Shown: in pieces, positions 42,700 to 51,405 of the stretch | How the letters are laid out: each line of letters opens with the position of its first letter | Position numbering within the stretch: the first letter of the stretch is position 1 | Assembly: GCA_029975215.1 (NCBI GenBank) | Contig: JARKPO010000035.1 | Location: forward strand, 62,001 to 126,000 | From: Levilinea sp. | GTDB lineage: Bacteria; Chloroflexota; Anaerolineae; Anaerolineales; Anaerolineaceae | Length of the DNA: 64,000 nt | Direction: 5' to 3' | Position numbers and translations under genes: made by a program | The notes under the pieces: generated by a model | Seen by the model: only the letters and a program-made list of their open reading frames with translations | Databases searched by the model: none | Told to the model about the DNA's origin: nothing

Positions 42700-43938
42700 A
42701 TGCCAATCACTGAAAAAATTCGCGTGCTCATCGTTGATGATATCAGCGAAACACGAGAAAACGTCCGACGTTTACTCCAGTTTGACAATGCGGTAGAAGT
42801 CGTAGGCATGGCCCGCGGCGGGCAAGAGGCGATCAATTTATCCCAAAGCCTCAAACCCGATGTAGTCATCATGGATATCAACATGCCGGATATGGACGGC
42901 ATCACCGCCACCGAAGCCATTCGCCGCAAAGTCTCCTACACGCAAATTGTGATCCTGTCGGTTCAAAACGACCCAGGCTACATGCGCCGCGCGATGTTAG
43001 CAGGTGCGCGGGACTTCCTCAGCAAACCGCCCTCCATCGACGACCTGACCGCGGCCATTCACCGCGCGGGTGAAATGGCCATCGAAGAGCGTTCCAAGCT
43101 CGCTTCCAGTTTTCCCGTAGCTGTCACCCCCGGCGGCCCATCCGTCCCCGGCATGGCGGGCAAACCATTGGGCAAGATCGTCATGGTCTACAGCCCCAAA
43201 GGCGGCTCAGGCACCACCACCATCGCCACCAATCTGGCCATCGCCCTGCACAGCGAAGAAAACCATGTCATCCTCATTGATGCTTCGCTCCAGTTTGGCG
43301 ATGTAGCCGTGTTCCTCAACGAGCAAGTCAAAAACTCTCTCTTAGAGTTGGTGCCCCGCGCCGAAGAACTGGACCCTGAGGTGGTCAAGGATGTCGCCAT
43401 CCATCACTCCGCTTCGGGCATTGATATTCTGGCTGCGCCGCCCCGCCCCGAAATGGCGGAAAAAGTCAACGCCGATCAGTTTGGCAAAATGCTCCAGTAC
43501 CTGCGCCAGATGTATGCCTACATCCTCCTGGATACCTCATCCTACCTCACCGATGTGGTGCAGGTATCCATCGAAGCGGCGGATTCGATTGTGCTCATCA
43601 CCACCCAGGATATCCCCGCCATCAAAAACGCCAACTCCTTCCTCACCCTCACGGATGCCTCGGGGATCAAGCGCGAGAAAATTCTCTTCATCATGAACCG
43701 CTATGATAAGCGCATCAGCATCGCCCCCGAACGCGTGGGAGAAAGCCTGCGTCAGCCCATCCCCATCGCCATCCCTCTGGATGACCGCATTGTCAGCGGA
43801 TCCATCAACCGCGGCGTCCCCTTTGTCATTGATAACAAAGCCCAACCCACAAGTAAGGCTATCTTCCAACTGGCCGATCTCGTCCGTGAACGGCTTGCCA
43901 ACCCTGAAGGCCAGCCAGAAGCCGCTGGTAAGAAATAG
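42700..43938 (+). CDS. cpaE: Tad pilus localisation protein CpaE/TadZ (receiver-MinD fusion)
   Basis: 412 residues. Receiver domain (1-~125) with intact acidic pocket Asp13/Asp14 and phospho-acceptor Asp59 (VVIMDINMP) and Lys in LSKPPS; then a MinD/ParA-like ATPase (~150-400) with deviant Walker A KGGSGTTTIA. It places the Tad machine in the cell. Many TadZ receivers have lost the Asp; here it is present, so phosphorylation by a histidine kinase is plausible. GGAGAG upstream of the ATG. Confidence 0.92.
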   Translation: MPITEKIRVLIVDDISETRENVRRLLQFDNAVEVVGMARGGQEAINLSQSLKPDVVIMDINMPDMDGITATEAIRRKVSYTQIVILSVQNDPGYMRRAMLAGARDFLSKPPSIDDLTAAIHRAGEMAIEERSKLASSFPVAVTPGGPSVPGMAGKPLGKIVMVYSPKGGSGTTTIATNLAIALHSEENHVILIDASLQFGDVAVFLNEQVKNSLLELVPRAEELDPEVVKDVAIHHSASGIDILAAPPRPEMAEKVNADQFGKMLQYLRQMYAYILLDTSSYLTDVVQVSIEAADSIVLITTQDIPAIKNANSFLTLTDASGIKREKILFIMNRYDKRISIAPERVGESLRQPIPIAIPLDDRIVSGSINRGVPFVIDNKAQPTSKAIFQLADLVRERLANPEGQPEAAGKK

Positions 43939-43967
43939 CACTGGTTGGTCGGAGGTAAATTAATCGT

Positions 43968-45350
43968 ATGTCAATCTTAAAACGGCTGCAAGGTGGTGAT
44001 AACCAAAACACCCAGCCCACCGGCTCGCAAAACCAGGGTGTTCAGGCCCGGCGTATTGTCGCGCCGCCCTCTTCACCCGCACAAAACACCTATCAGGATT
44101 TGAAAAACCGCGTCCAGAACAAGCTGCTGGCCAGCCTGGATCCCAACGCTGATGTCACCCGTGTGGCTGAAGTTCGCCGAACCATTCAGGAAATGTTTGA
44201 GCAGATCCTGAACGAGGAAAATATCGTCCTCTCTCGCCCCGAACGCGCCCGCCTCTTTGAACAAATCGCCGCGGAAATTTTAGGTTTTGGGCCGCTGGAA
44301 CCGCTACTGCAGGATGACACCATCACAGAAATCATGGTCAACGGCGCCCGCAATATCTATGTTGAGCGCCGTGGAAAAATCACCCGCGTGCCCATCTCTT
44401 TTGAGAGCAACGAGCACGTCATGCGCATTATTGACCGCATCGTCGCCCCTCTGGGCCGCCGTATTGACGAATCCAGCCCCTATGTCGATGCTCGTCTCCC
44501 CGACGGTTCCCGTGTAAACGCCGTTATCCCCCCCATTTCGCTGGTGGGACCGGTGATCACCATTCGTAAATTTTCCCGCAACCCCATCACGGTCGAACAG
44601 CTGATTGGTTTTGGTTCCATCACTGCCGAAGCAGTGGAATTCCTGAAAGCCTGCGTAGAGGCCCGCCTGAACGTGGTCATCTCTGGCGGTACCGGCTCTG
44701 GTAAGACCACTTTGCTCAACATCCTCTCCGGCTTCATCCCCGCGGATGAGCGTATCCTCACCGTCGAAAACGCAGCGGAACTTCAGCTGCGTCAGGAACA
44801 CGTGGTCACCCTGGAATCCCGCCCTGCCAACATCGAAGGCCGCGGCGAAGTCACCATCCGCGATCTGGTGGTGAATGCCCTTCGTATGCGCCCCGACCGC
44901 ATTGTTGTGGGTGAAATCCGCGACGCCGCCGCCATCGATATGCTCCAGGCCATGAACACCGGTCACGATGGTTCCATGACCACCGCCCACTCCAACAGCC
45001 CCCGCGACACCCTGGCTCGCCTGGAAACGATGACCCTTATGGCAGGTATGGACCTGCCGGTGCGCGCCATCCGCGAACAGATCTCCTCTGCCGTAGATTT
45101 GATCGTCCATCAGGAACGCATGCGCGACGGCACCCGTAAGGTTACCCATATCACCGAAGTCACCGGCATGGAAGGTGAAATCATCACCCTTACCGATCTG
45201 TTTATTTTTGAACAGGTCGGCTATGAAAACGGCAAGGTGATTGGGCGGCTGCGCCCCACCGGTTTACGCCCGCGTTTCATGGAAAAGATCGAAATCGCCG
45301 GCATCAATCTGCCCCCTTCCATTTTTGGCGTCGGCGACCGCAGACGCTAG
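43968..45350 (+). CDS. cpaF: Tad secretion ATPase CpaF/TadA
   Basis: 460-residue hexameric ATPase that powers Flp pilin export. N-terminal helical domain, [22 protein letters not shown], Walker [11 protein letters not shown], Asp box [11 protein letters not shown], His box and Walker [44 protein letters not shown] lies 13 nt upstream of ATG 43968. Confidence 0.96.
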   Translation: MSILKRLQGGDNQNTQPTGSQNQGVQARRIVAPPSSPAQNTYQDLKNRVQNKLLASLDPNADVTRVAEVRRTIQEMFEQILNEENIVLSRPERARLFEQIAAEILGFGPLEPLLQDDTITEIMVNGARNIYVERRGKITRVPISFESNEHVMRIIDRIVAPLGRRIDESSPYVDARLPDGSRVNAVIPPISLVGPVITIRKFSRNPITVEQLIGFGSITAEAVEFLKACVEARLNVVISGGTGSGKTTLLNILSGFIPADERILTVENAAELQLRQEHVVTLESRPANIEGRGEVTIRDLVVNALRMRPDRIVVGEIRDAAAIDMLQAMNTGHDGSMTTAHSNSPRDTLARLETMTLMAGMDLPVRAIREQISSAVDLIVHQERMRDGTRKVTHITEVTGMEGEIITLTDLFIFEQVGYENGKVIGRLRPTGLRPRFMEKIEIAGINLPPSIFGVGDRRR

Positions 45351-45413
45351 GAGATGCATGGTTTCTAACTTCGACAAACCCTGTATCGGTTTCTCAGAAA
45401 AGGTTGGTGAAGT

Positions 45414-46376
45414 ATGTCTCTTCCAATTCTGATCCTCGGCCTCGGCGGTGGGCTGGCAGTCATCCTCCTGATTGTGGGGATTATCGTCACCGTTTCCAGC
45501 GAGCGCAGCCTGGTTGAAGAACGCCTGGGCCGGTATGTAGATCAGCGCCAGACCACCGTGGTCCGCCAGAAAAACACCCCAATGGTGGACTGGCTGAATA
45601 AACGCGTTGAAGGTTCCTCCTTTGGCGACAAAATCGCCCGCGACCTGGCCCGCGCCGACATCAAAATGAAGGCGGGCGAATACATCGCCCTCCAGATGAT
45701 CTCGGCTTTTGGTGTGGGGGTGGTGGTGTGGTTTATCACCGGTCAAAACCTGCCCATCGGCCTGCTCGGCGCCATCGGCGGCTTTTTCCTCCCTGGGATG
45801 TACGTCAAACGGATGCAGGGCAAACGCCTGATCCGTTTTAACGAGCAGTTGGCTGACATGCTCAACTTGATGGTCAACGGCCTGCGGGCCGGTTACTCCA
45901 CTACCCAGGCCATGGAAGCCGTCTCCAAAGAGCTTCCCCCACCGATCAGCGACGAGTTCCGCCGTGTGGTGCAGGAAATGCAGTTGGGCGTCCCCATGGA
46001 AAAAGCCCTGGATAATCTCCACCGCCGCATCCCCTCCGACGACCTCGACCTGGTCATCACCGCCATCAACGTTCAGCGCGAGGTGGGTGGTAACCTGGCC
46101 GAAATTCTCGATACCATCTCCTACACCATCCGCGAACGCGTGCGCATCAAAGGTGAAATTCGCGTCCTCACCACCCAGGTGATGTATTCTGGCCGCTTCC
46201 TGGCCATGATGCCCCTCTTTGTGATCGCTATCTTGTACCTGCTCAACCGCCCCTACATGATGGAATTCCTCAACCCCGAAAACGTCCCTTGCGGTTACAT
46301 CGCCCTGGGCGTCTCCGGCTTATTGATTGTATTGGGTTACTTCGCCATGAATAAACTTGGCGATATTGAAATCTAG
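45414..46376 (+). CDS. tadB: Tad inner-membrane platform protein TadB
   Basis: 320 residues, T2SSF domain. N-terminal TM (LILGLGGGLAVILLIVGIIV), two mid TM segments, a cytosolic domain RFNEQLADMLNLMVNGLRAGYSTTQAMEAV..EMQLGVPMEKAL, and two C-terminal TM helices. Forms the platform with TadC. Confidence 0.93.
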   Translation: MSLPILILGLGGGLAVILLIVGIIVTVSSERSLVEERLGRYVDQRQTTVVRQKNTPMVDWLNKRVEGSSFGDKIARDLARADIKMKAGEYIALQMISAFGVGVVVWFITGQNLPIGLLGAIGGFFLPGMYVKRMQGKRLIRFNEQLADMLNLMVNGLRAGYSTTQAMEAVSKELPPPISDEFRRVVQEMQLGVPMEKALDNLHRRIPSDDLDLVITAINVQREVGGNLAEILDTISYTIRERVRIKGEIRVLTTQVMYSGRFLAMMPLFVIAILYLLNRPYMMEFLNPENVPCGYIALGVSGLLIVLGYFAMNKLGDIEI

Positions 46377-46394
46377 CCAAGGGAAGGTGAGACC

Positions 46395-47345
46395 ATGACG
46401 ATCATCTTGATAGTAGGAGCAGTCATTCTCATCGGGGCCGCCGCACTGGTCTATATCGGCATTCGCAACCCCCAAACCGCCAATGAGCGCGCATTGGCAG
46501 CTCGTCTGGAAGAATTTAACAAAAGCGGCGAAGCCATCAACCTCGAGAAGATTGAGCTTTCCCAGCCTTTCTCTGAGCGCGTCATCTTCCCGGTTGCCCG
46601 CCGACTGGGTGAAATCGCCATCCGCTTCACCCCGCAAAATGCCCTGCAATCTCTGGCGCGCAAATTAGAGCTGGCCGGAAGCCCCGCACGCCTGGATCCC
46701 ACCATGATCCTGGCCATGCAGTTCATCGCTATGGCCATCTTCGGCGGTCTGGTAGCCCTGGTCTTCACCGTCGGCGCCACCAAATGGCCGCTGGGCCGCA
46801 TCATCCTGGCCTCGGTGGCCTTCGGCCTCTTGGGCTTCTTCTTCCCCCAGCTCTGGCTGTCCAGCAAAATTGCCAAACGTCAAAAAGATATCCGAAAAGC
46901 CATGCCAGACGCCCTGGACCTGCTCACCATCTGCGTGGAAGCCGGTCTGGGCTTTGATGCCGCCATGTCAAAAGTGTCGGAAAAATGGGAAACGGATCTT
47001 TCTCTGGCTTTTGCCCGCGTCATCCAGGAAATTCAGCTGGGCAAGCTGCGCCGCGAAGCCCTACGTGATATGGCCGACCGCATCGGCCTGGCCGAAATGA
47101 CCAGCTTCGTCGCTGCCGTGATCCAAAGCGAGCAGCTGGGCGTCAGCCTGGCCAAGGTGCTGCGCATCCAGTCCGATCAAATGCGCGTCAAGCGCCGCCA
47201 GTTGGCCGAGGAAGAGGCCCACAAAGCCCCCATTAAAATGCTCATCCCGATGGGCTTGCTGATCTTCCCGTCGTTGATGATCGTTCTGTTGACTCCGGCA
47301 GCCTTGCGTATCTTCAAGTCTGCCCTGGGAGGGATGTTCAAATAG
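46395..47345 (+). CDS. tadC: Tad inner-membrane platform protein TadC
   Basis: 316 residues, T2SSF domain: RKAMPDALDLLTICVEAGLGFDAAMSKVSEKW and QSEQLGVSLAKVLRIQSDQMRVKRRQLAEEEAHKAPIKML are typical of TadC. TM segments near the N-terminus, the middle and the C-terminus. GGTGAG is 6 nt upstream. Last Tad gene; tadD, tadE/F, TadV peptidase and secretin are not present. Confidence 0.93.
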   Translation: MTIILIVGAVILIGAAALVYIGIRNPQTANERALAARLEEFNKSGEAINLEKIELSQPFSERVIFPVARRLGEIAIRFTPQNALQSLARKLELAGSPARLDPTMILAMQFIAMAIFGGLVALVFTVGATKWPLGRIILASVAFGLLGFFFPQLWLSSKIAKRQKDIRKAMPDALDLLTICVEAGLGFDAAMSKVSEKWETDLSLAFARVIQEIQLGKLRREALRDMADRIGLAEMTSFVAAVIQSEQLGVSLAKVLRIQSDQMRVKRRQLAEEEAHKAPIKMLIPMGLLIFPSLMIVLLTPAALRIFKSALGGMFK

Positions 47346-47369
47346 CCTGACCCTATCGAAGGGAGCGGT

Positions 47370-48131
47370 ATGCAAATCGCTGGCAGGTATCGCCTCAATC
47401 ACCCTGCCGAATGGCTCTACCACCTGTTCTGGGGCGCGTTGGATTGGCTGTACCCCCCTCAGTGCGGCGGCTGTCAGACTTTGGGAACACGTTGGTGTTC
47501 GCAATGCCAATCTGACTGCCGCCGAATTGTTTCTGCGTGCTCCCGCTGCGGCAGACCAGAACCTTCACCCAACCGCCTATGCGCCGAATGCGCTGCCCAG
47601 CCCCCCACTTTTGATGCCCTGCGTTCCTGGGCAATCTATACCGGGCCATTGCGTTTCGCGATTCTTCGATTAAAATATCATCAAGATGTGGGGTTGGGTG
47701 AAATCTTCGCCCAATCGTTGATTGAACTTTACCAACAAGTCAAATGGCCGGTGGATATCATCGTGCCGGTGCCGCTCAGCGCCGACCATGCCTGGGAGCG
47801 AGGCTACAATCAATCCACGCTCCTGGCACGCCCTCTTGCACTCCACTTGCGCATTCCACTCAGACCCCGTGCTCTCCGCCGTACCCGCATCACTCAGGCA
47901 CAGGTCGGGCTGAATGCGCAGGAACGGCGCGAAAACGTCAGCCAGGCTTTTATGGCCAATCCGCGCGATGTGGCTGGCAAATCCATGCTCATTGTGGATG
48001 ATGTCACCACTACCGGTGCGACCATACAAGCCTGCGCCCAAGCCTTGCGGGATGCTGGCGCACGCAGTGTTTATGGGTTGACCCTGGCTCGGGCAGCCCA
48101 TCCGTCACCCGACGGAGAACAACAGCCATAA
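47370..48131 (+). CDS. comF: ComF family phosphoribosyltransferase-like protein
   Basis: 253 residues. N-terminal zinc region with paired cysteines (CGGC, CSQC, CSRCGRPE, CAEC), then a PRTase-type domain with PVPLSADHAWERGYNQS and the PRPP loop VLIVDDVTTTGATIQA-like segment (MLIVDDVTTTGAT). In other bacteria ComF is needed for DNA uptake. It starts 25 bp after tadC, so it may be co-transcribed with the pilus genes. Confidence 0.92.
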   Translation: MQIAGRYRLNHPAEWLYHLFWGALDWLYPPQCGGCQTLGTRWCSQCQSDCRRIVSACSRCGRPEPSPNRLCAECAAQPPTFDALRSWAIYTGPLRFAILRLKYHQDVGLGEIFAQSLIELYQQVKWPVDIIVPVPLSADHAWERGYNQSTLLARPLALHLRIPLRPRALRRTRITQAQVGLNAQERRENVSQAFMANPRDVAGKSMLIVDDVTTTGATIQACAQALRDAGARSVYGLTLARAAHPSPDGEQQP

Positions 48132-48201
48132 GACGGCCTCACCGCATTCCCCACATGGCGGCAGACGAGTCTGCCCCACAAATACATAACAGGAGGATGA
48201 A

Positions 48202-48765
48202 ATGGCTATAAAAGTGGAACTGTTCGTCAAAAACATGGAAGTTACCGATCGCATTAAGGATTATGTCGAAAAAAAGGTGTCCAAACTCGACCGGTTTTTG
48301 AGTGACATTGAAGAAGCTCGGGTAGATTTAGCGTACGTAAAATCAGCGCGCTCCGCCGCCGACCGCCAGGTGGCTCAAATCACCATCCGCGGGCGCGGCT
48401 ATATCCTGCGCACCGAAGAGCGGTCTGACGACCTTTTCAACTCTATTGACATCGCCATGGAAAAGATTCAGCGCCAGATCGAGCGTTTTAAAGGTAAGCG
48501 CGCTCACGGCCGCGGCGACGGCACCCCGGCTTCCGAAGTCGTTCCCAACATCCCCGAGATCGAAGAGCTAGAAGAGACCCCCATCATCGCCCGCCGCAAA
48601 GAGTTTACCCTGGTGCCGATGGACGAGATGGAAGCCATCGAGCAGATGGCACTCTTGGGGCACGAAAACTTCTTTGTCTTCTATAACGCCAATTCCAATG
48701 CCATTAATGTCCTGTACATGCGCCGCGACGGGACTTACGGCTTGATTGAGCCCAAGCTCGGCTAA
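48202..48765 (+). CDS. hpf: Ribosome hibernation-promoting factor, long form
   Basis: 187 residues: N-terminal RaiA/YfiA beta-alpha domain (1-~100; ELFVKNMEVTDRIKDYVEKKVSKLDRFL), linker, and C-terminal dimerisation domain (~130-187; RRKEFTLVPMDEMEAIEQMALLGHENFFVFYNA..INVLYMRRDGTYGLIEP). Long HPF makes 100S ribosome dimers in stationary phase. AGGAGG 5 nt upstream. Confidence 0.95.
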   Translation: MAIKVELFVKNMEVTDRIKDYVEKKVSKLDRFLSDIEEARVDLAYVKSARSAADRQVAQITIRGRGYILRTEERSDDLFNSIDIAMEKIQRQIERFKGKRAHGRGDGTPASEVVPNIPEIEELEETPIIARRKEFTLVPMDEMEAIEQMALLGHENFFVFYNANSNAINVLYMRRDGTYGLIEPKLG

Positions 48766-48789
48766 ACCCAGCCTCTCTTACGCAGCCAA

Positions 48790-48820
48790 CACCGGCGGGC
48801 AGATCCCGCCGGTGTTTTTT
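48790..48820 (+). terminator. Terminator after hpf
   Basis: CACCGGCGGG (48790-48799) / CCCGCCGGTG (48805-48814), loop CAGAT, then six T. Confidence 0.93.
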
Positions 48821-48824
48821 AATC

Positions 48825-48853
48825 TTGTCACCCACCCCGCCCTGCGCTATAAT
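48825..48853 (+). promoter_or_regulatory. efp promoter
   Basis: TTGTCA (48825-48830), 17-bp spacer, TATAAT (48848-48853). Starts immediately behind the hpf terminator. Confidence 0.8.
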
Positions 48854-48927
48854 AAACAGGTTTGATGATCAGCGCATCCCACGAGCAGCCATCTACTGCT
48901 CCCAATTAGATGAAGAGGCAAGTATCT

Positions 48928-49485
48928 ATGATCGACGTAAATGAACTTCGCAAAGGCGTCACCTTCGAAATGGACGGCCAGCTCTATAAAGTGTTGGACT
49001 ATGAACACAACAAAAGCGGCCGCGGCAATGCCAGCATCCGCATTAAAGCCCGCAACATGCGTTCCGGCGCCACCATCGAGCGCACCTTCAACTCCGGCAA
49101 CCGTGTCCAAGACGTGCGCCTCGATTATGTCAACATGCAATACCTGTATAACGACGGCGATTTTTATTATTTCATGAACACCGAAACCTTCGAGCAGATC
49201 ACCGTCGGCAAGGCCATTTTGGCCGACGCTGCTGGTTACATGAAAGAAAACCTTGAAGTGAAACTGACTTTCTACCACGACGAAGTCATTGATATCGAAC
49301 TGCCCACCTCAGTAGACCTTCTCGTCACCCAGGCCGAAACCGCCGTCAAAGGCGATACTGCCACCGGCGTGACCAAACGTATCACCGTCGAAACCGGCGC
49401 CACCGTGGATGTTCCCTACTTCGTCAACGAAGGCGACACCATCCGCGTGGATACTCGCACCGGCGCGTACGTCACCCGCGTCTAG
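48928..49485 (+). CDS. efp: Translation elongation factor P
   Basis: 185 residues in three beta-barrel domains. Prevents stalling at polyproline. The start at 48928 (MIDVNELRKG) matches the family; the ATG at 48910 would add six residues. The modification loop reads HNKSGRGNAS, with Arg32 where most EF-P carry Lys, so it would not be a substrate for EpmA lysylation; arginine rhamnosylation (EarP) or no modification are the alternatives. C-terminal EGDTIRVDTRTGAYVTRV is standard. Confidence 0.96.
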   Translation: MIDVNELRKGVTFEMDGQLYKVLDYEHNKSGRGNASIRIKARNMRSGATIERTFNSGNRVQDVRLDYVNMQYLYNDGDFYYFMNTETFEQITVGKAILADAAGYMKENLEVKLTFYHDEVIDIELPTSVDLLVTQAETAVKGDTATGVTKRITVETGATVDVPYFVNEGDTIRVDTRTGAYVTRV

Positions 49486-49537
49486 CCGCGGCCTCATCCC
49501 TGACCTTATTCCCCAGGTATCATCCATCTCTGGGGAC

Positions 49538-49563
49538 CTGTCCCCTGACGGGGACAGTTTTTT
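49538..49563 (+). terminator. Terminator after efp
   Basis: CTGTCCCC (49538-49545) / GGGGACAG (49550-49557), loop TGAC, then six T. Confidence 0.88.
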
Positions 49564-49618
49564 ATCGGTGAATGAATTCTCAACTGAAGGGTGACAAAAA
49601 CCAGCGAAAGGGAGAATG

Positions 49619-49951
49619 ATGCGCACACCAGCCGGCATTGATTGCCCCTATTTTTACGGTAACTACTTCCGCGGCAAGTCACAAGAAGAATGCCGCCTGT
49701 TGTCTGGCGCCAACCCACCCCTGCGTTGGACAGCCGATTTATGCCGCACCTGCCCCGTCCCAGGCATTCAGCGTGCCAACGCCTGCCAGCATATGAGCCT
49801 GCGTCCTCAAATCACCAGCATCCTGGGCTTCCGACGCCGCGTGCAGGTCACCGCTTACTGCCGAAAAACCGGCCAGGTTGTCCAGGAACCGCATGTGGGC
49901 TGCGGCTCCTGCCATCAGCTGCCCTTTGACCTCAAGGAACCCAAAGCATGA
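49619..49951 (+). CDS. Cys-rich protein of unknown function
   Basis: 110 residues, unrecognised. Cysteines occur in DCPYFYGNYF, EEC, DLCRTCPVP, ANACQHM, AYC and GCGSC, a pattern that fits one or two zinc or Fe-S sites; basic arginine-rich segments lie between. AAGGGAG with 5-nt spacing favours ATG 49619 over 49616. It overlaps the next gene by 4 bp (ATGA), so it is translated together with the HAD-DinB fusion. Confidence 0.75.
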   Translation: MRTPAGIDCPYFYGNYFRGKSQEECRLLSGANPPLRWTADLCRTCPVPGIQRANACQHMSLRPQITSILGFRRRVQVTAYCRKTGQVVQEPHVGCGSCHQLPFDLKEPKA

Positions 49952-51153
49952 AAATGACCGTCTTGTTTGACCTGGATGACACCCTCCTCACCAACAACAT
50001 GGACACATTCCTGTCCGCCTATTTGAAAAACCTCAGCGCATCCATCCCCGCCGTCCCCCAAGGTCATTTCATCCAAACTCTGCTCTTCGCCAGCCAAAAA
50101 ATGACGGAAAACATGAACCCCGCTTTGACTCTGGAAGAAGTCTTTAACCAGCACTTCTACCCCGGCATCGGCATCCCCCGCGAAGAGATCAACGAAGATC
50201 TGAACGCTTTCTATCGCGACTGTTACCCTGCCTTGCGCACCGTCACTCAACCTCGGCCCCAGGCAGTCGCCGCCGTGCAGCACGCCTTCCAGCGCGGCTG
50301 GCAGGTGGTTGTGGCCACCAACCCCCTCTTCCCTCAAACAGCCACCTATCAACGCCTGGATTGGGCCGGGCTGCCCGCCGAGGAATACCCCTTTGCCCTC
50401 ATCACCACCTACGAGGCCTTCCATTTTGCCAAACCCAACCCCGCCTATTTCGCCGAGATTCTGAGCCAATTAGGCTGCCCCGAAGGGCCGGTGGTTATGG
50501 TGGGCAACAGCCTGGAAGATGATCTGCTTCCCGCGGCCGTTTTGGGCATCCCTTGTTATTGGGTCACGGATGACGGCGTCCCCGTCCCCACGGAACTCCC
50601 CGCCGGATCCGCCGTGGGTTCTCTGGCAGGCCTCATCCCCTGGCTGGAGGCACGTTCCACCGAAACCTTCACCCCCCAACTCGACACCCCCCAGGCCTTA
50701 CTGGCCTGGCTGCGCGCTGCCCCGGCGGCCATTGCTGCCCTGACTCAGCCTCAAGACTTGACTACCTGGGGCCAGCGTCCTGCCGCGGAAGAATGGTCGC
50801 TGACCGAGATCTTAGCCCACCTGCGCGATGTAGATCTTGAGGTCAACCTGCCTCGCTTTCAAAAACTGGCCGCCGAAAGCAACCCCTTCCTCCCCGGCAT
50901 AGATACCGATTCCTGGGCCGAACAGCGCGGTTACTGCCAACAGAACGGCCCCGAATGTCTGCGTCAATTCTTGCAGGCTCGTCTCCAGCTCATCCACCAT
51001 CTCACCAGCCTGCCCGTCGAAGCCTGGCAGCAAACCGCCCGCCACGCCATTTTCGGCCCCACCACCCTACAGGAGTTGGTGCACTTCATCGCCACTCACG
51101 ACCGATCGCACCTTCAGCAAATATTTGACACTCTGCGACAGATCCGCTCTTGA
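49948..51153 (+). CDS. HAD hydrolase fused to a DinB-like domain
   Basis: 401 residues. N-terminal HAD phosphatase-like domain (1-~225): motif I VLFDLDDTLL, motif II in VVVATNP, motif III Lys in FAKPNP, motif IV VGNSLEDDLLPAAVLG. C-terminal DinB_2-like four-helix bundle (~245-400) with AEEWSLTEILAHLRDVD and LQELVHFIATHDRSHLQQI; the His residues in AHL, ATHD and RSH are placed like DinB metal ligands. The fusion suggests a small-molecule or thiol-linked hydrolase; the substrate is unknown. Start 49948 overlaps the Cys-rich ORF. Confidence 0.82.
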   Translation: MKMTVLFDLDDTLLTNNMDTFLSAYLKNLSASIPAVPQGHFIQTLLFASQKMTENMNPALTLEEVFNQHFYPGIGIPREEINEDLNAFYRDCYPALRTVTQPRPQAVAAVQHAFQRGWQVVVATNPLFPQTATYQRLDWAGLPAEEYPFALITTYEAFHFAKPNPAYFAEILSQLGCPEGPVVMVGNSLEDDLLPAAVLGIPCYWVTDDGVPVPTELPAGSAVGSLAGLIPWLEARSTETFTPQLDTPQALLAWLRAAPAAIAALTQPQDLTTWGQRPAAEEWSLTEILAHLRDVDLEVNLPRFQKLAAESNPFLPGIDTDSWAEQRGYCQQNGPECLRQFLQARLQLIHHLTSLPVEAWQQTARHAIFGPTTLQELVHFIATHDRSHLQQIFDTLRQIRS

Positions 51154-51179
51154 ATCGCTAACACCAGAAGATATCCCTT

Positions 51180-51219
51180 TTCACACCCCGCTGTGAGTCC
51201 TGCGGGGTGTGAATTTTTA
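51180..51219 (+). terminator. Terminator after the HAD-DinB gene
   Basis: TTCACACCCCGC (51180-51191) / GCGGGGTGTGAA (51202-51213), then TTTTT. Confidence 0.92.
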
Positions 51220-51261
51220 TAAGAGATTTCTTAGATTTTCACAGATTCATGAGACAAACTA

Positions 51262-51290
51262 TGGAAACCTCCCCTAGAGATTGGTATAAT
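51262..51290 (+). promoter_or_regulatory. ftsH promoter
   Basis: TATAAT at 51285-51290 with TGGAAA (51262-51267) 17 bp upstream; leader about 108 nt. Confidence 0.55.
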
Positions 51291-51405
51291 CGCTCTCAGT
51301 AAAACCAATTAAACCGTTTCCATCGGAAGGCATTTCCTCGCCTCCTGTGGTGAATCACCGGTAAACAATGCCGGACATCGCATCCCGAATTGTTTCGGAG
51401 GATAC

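Noticed and set aside
48155-48176. Short inverted repeat GGCAGA-CGAG-TCTGCC as a terminator after comF
   Set aside because: Only a 6-bp stem with no T-tract; not convincing as a terminator.
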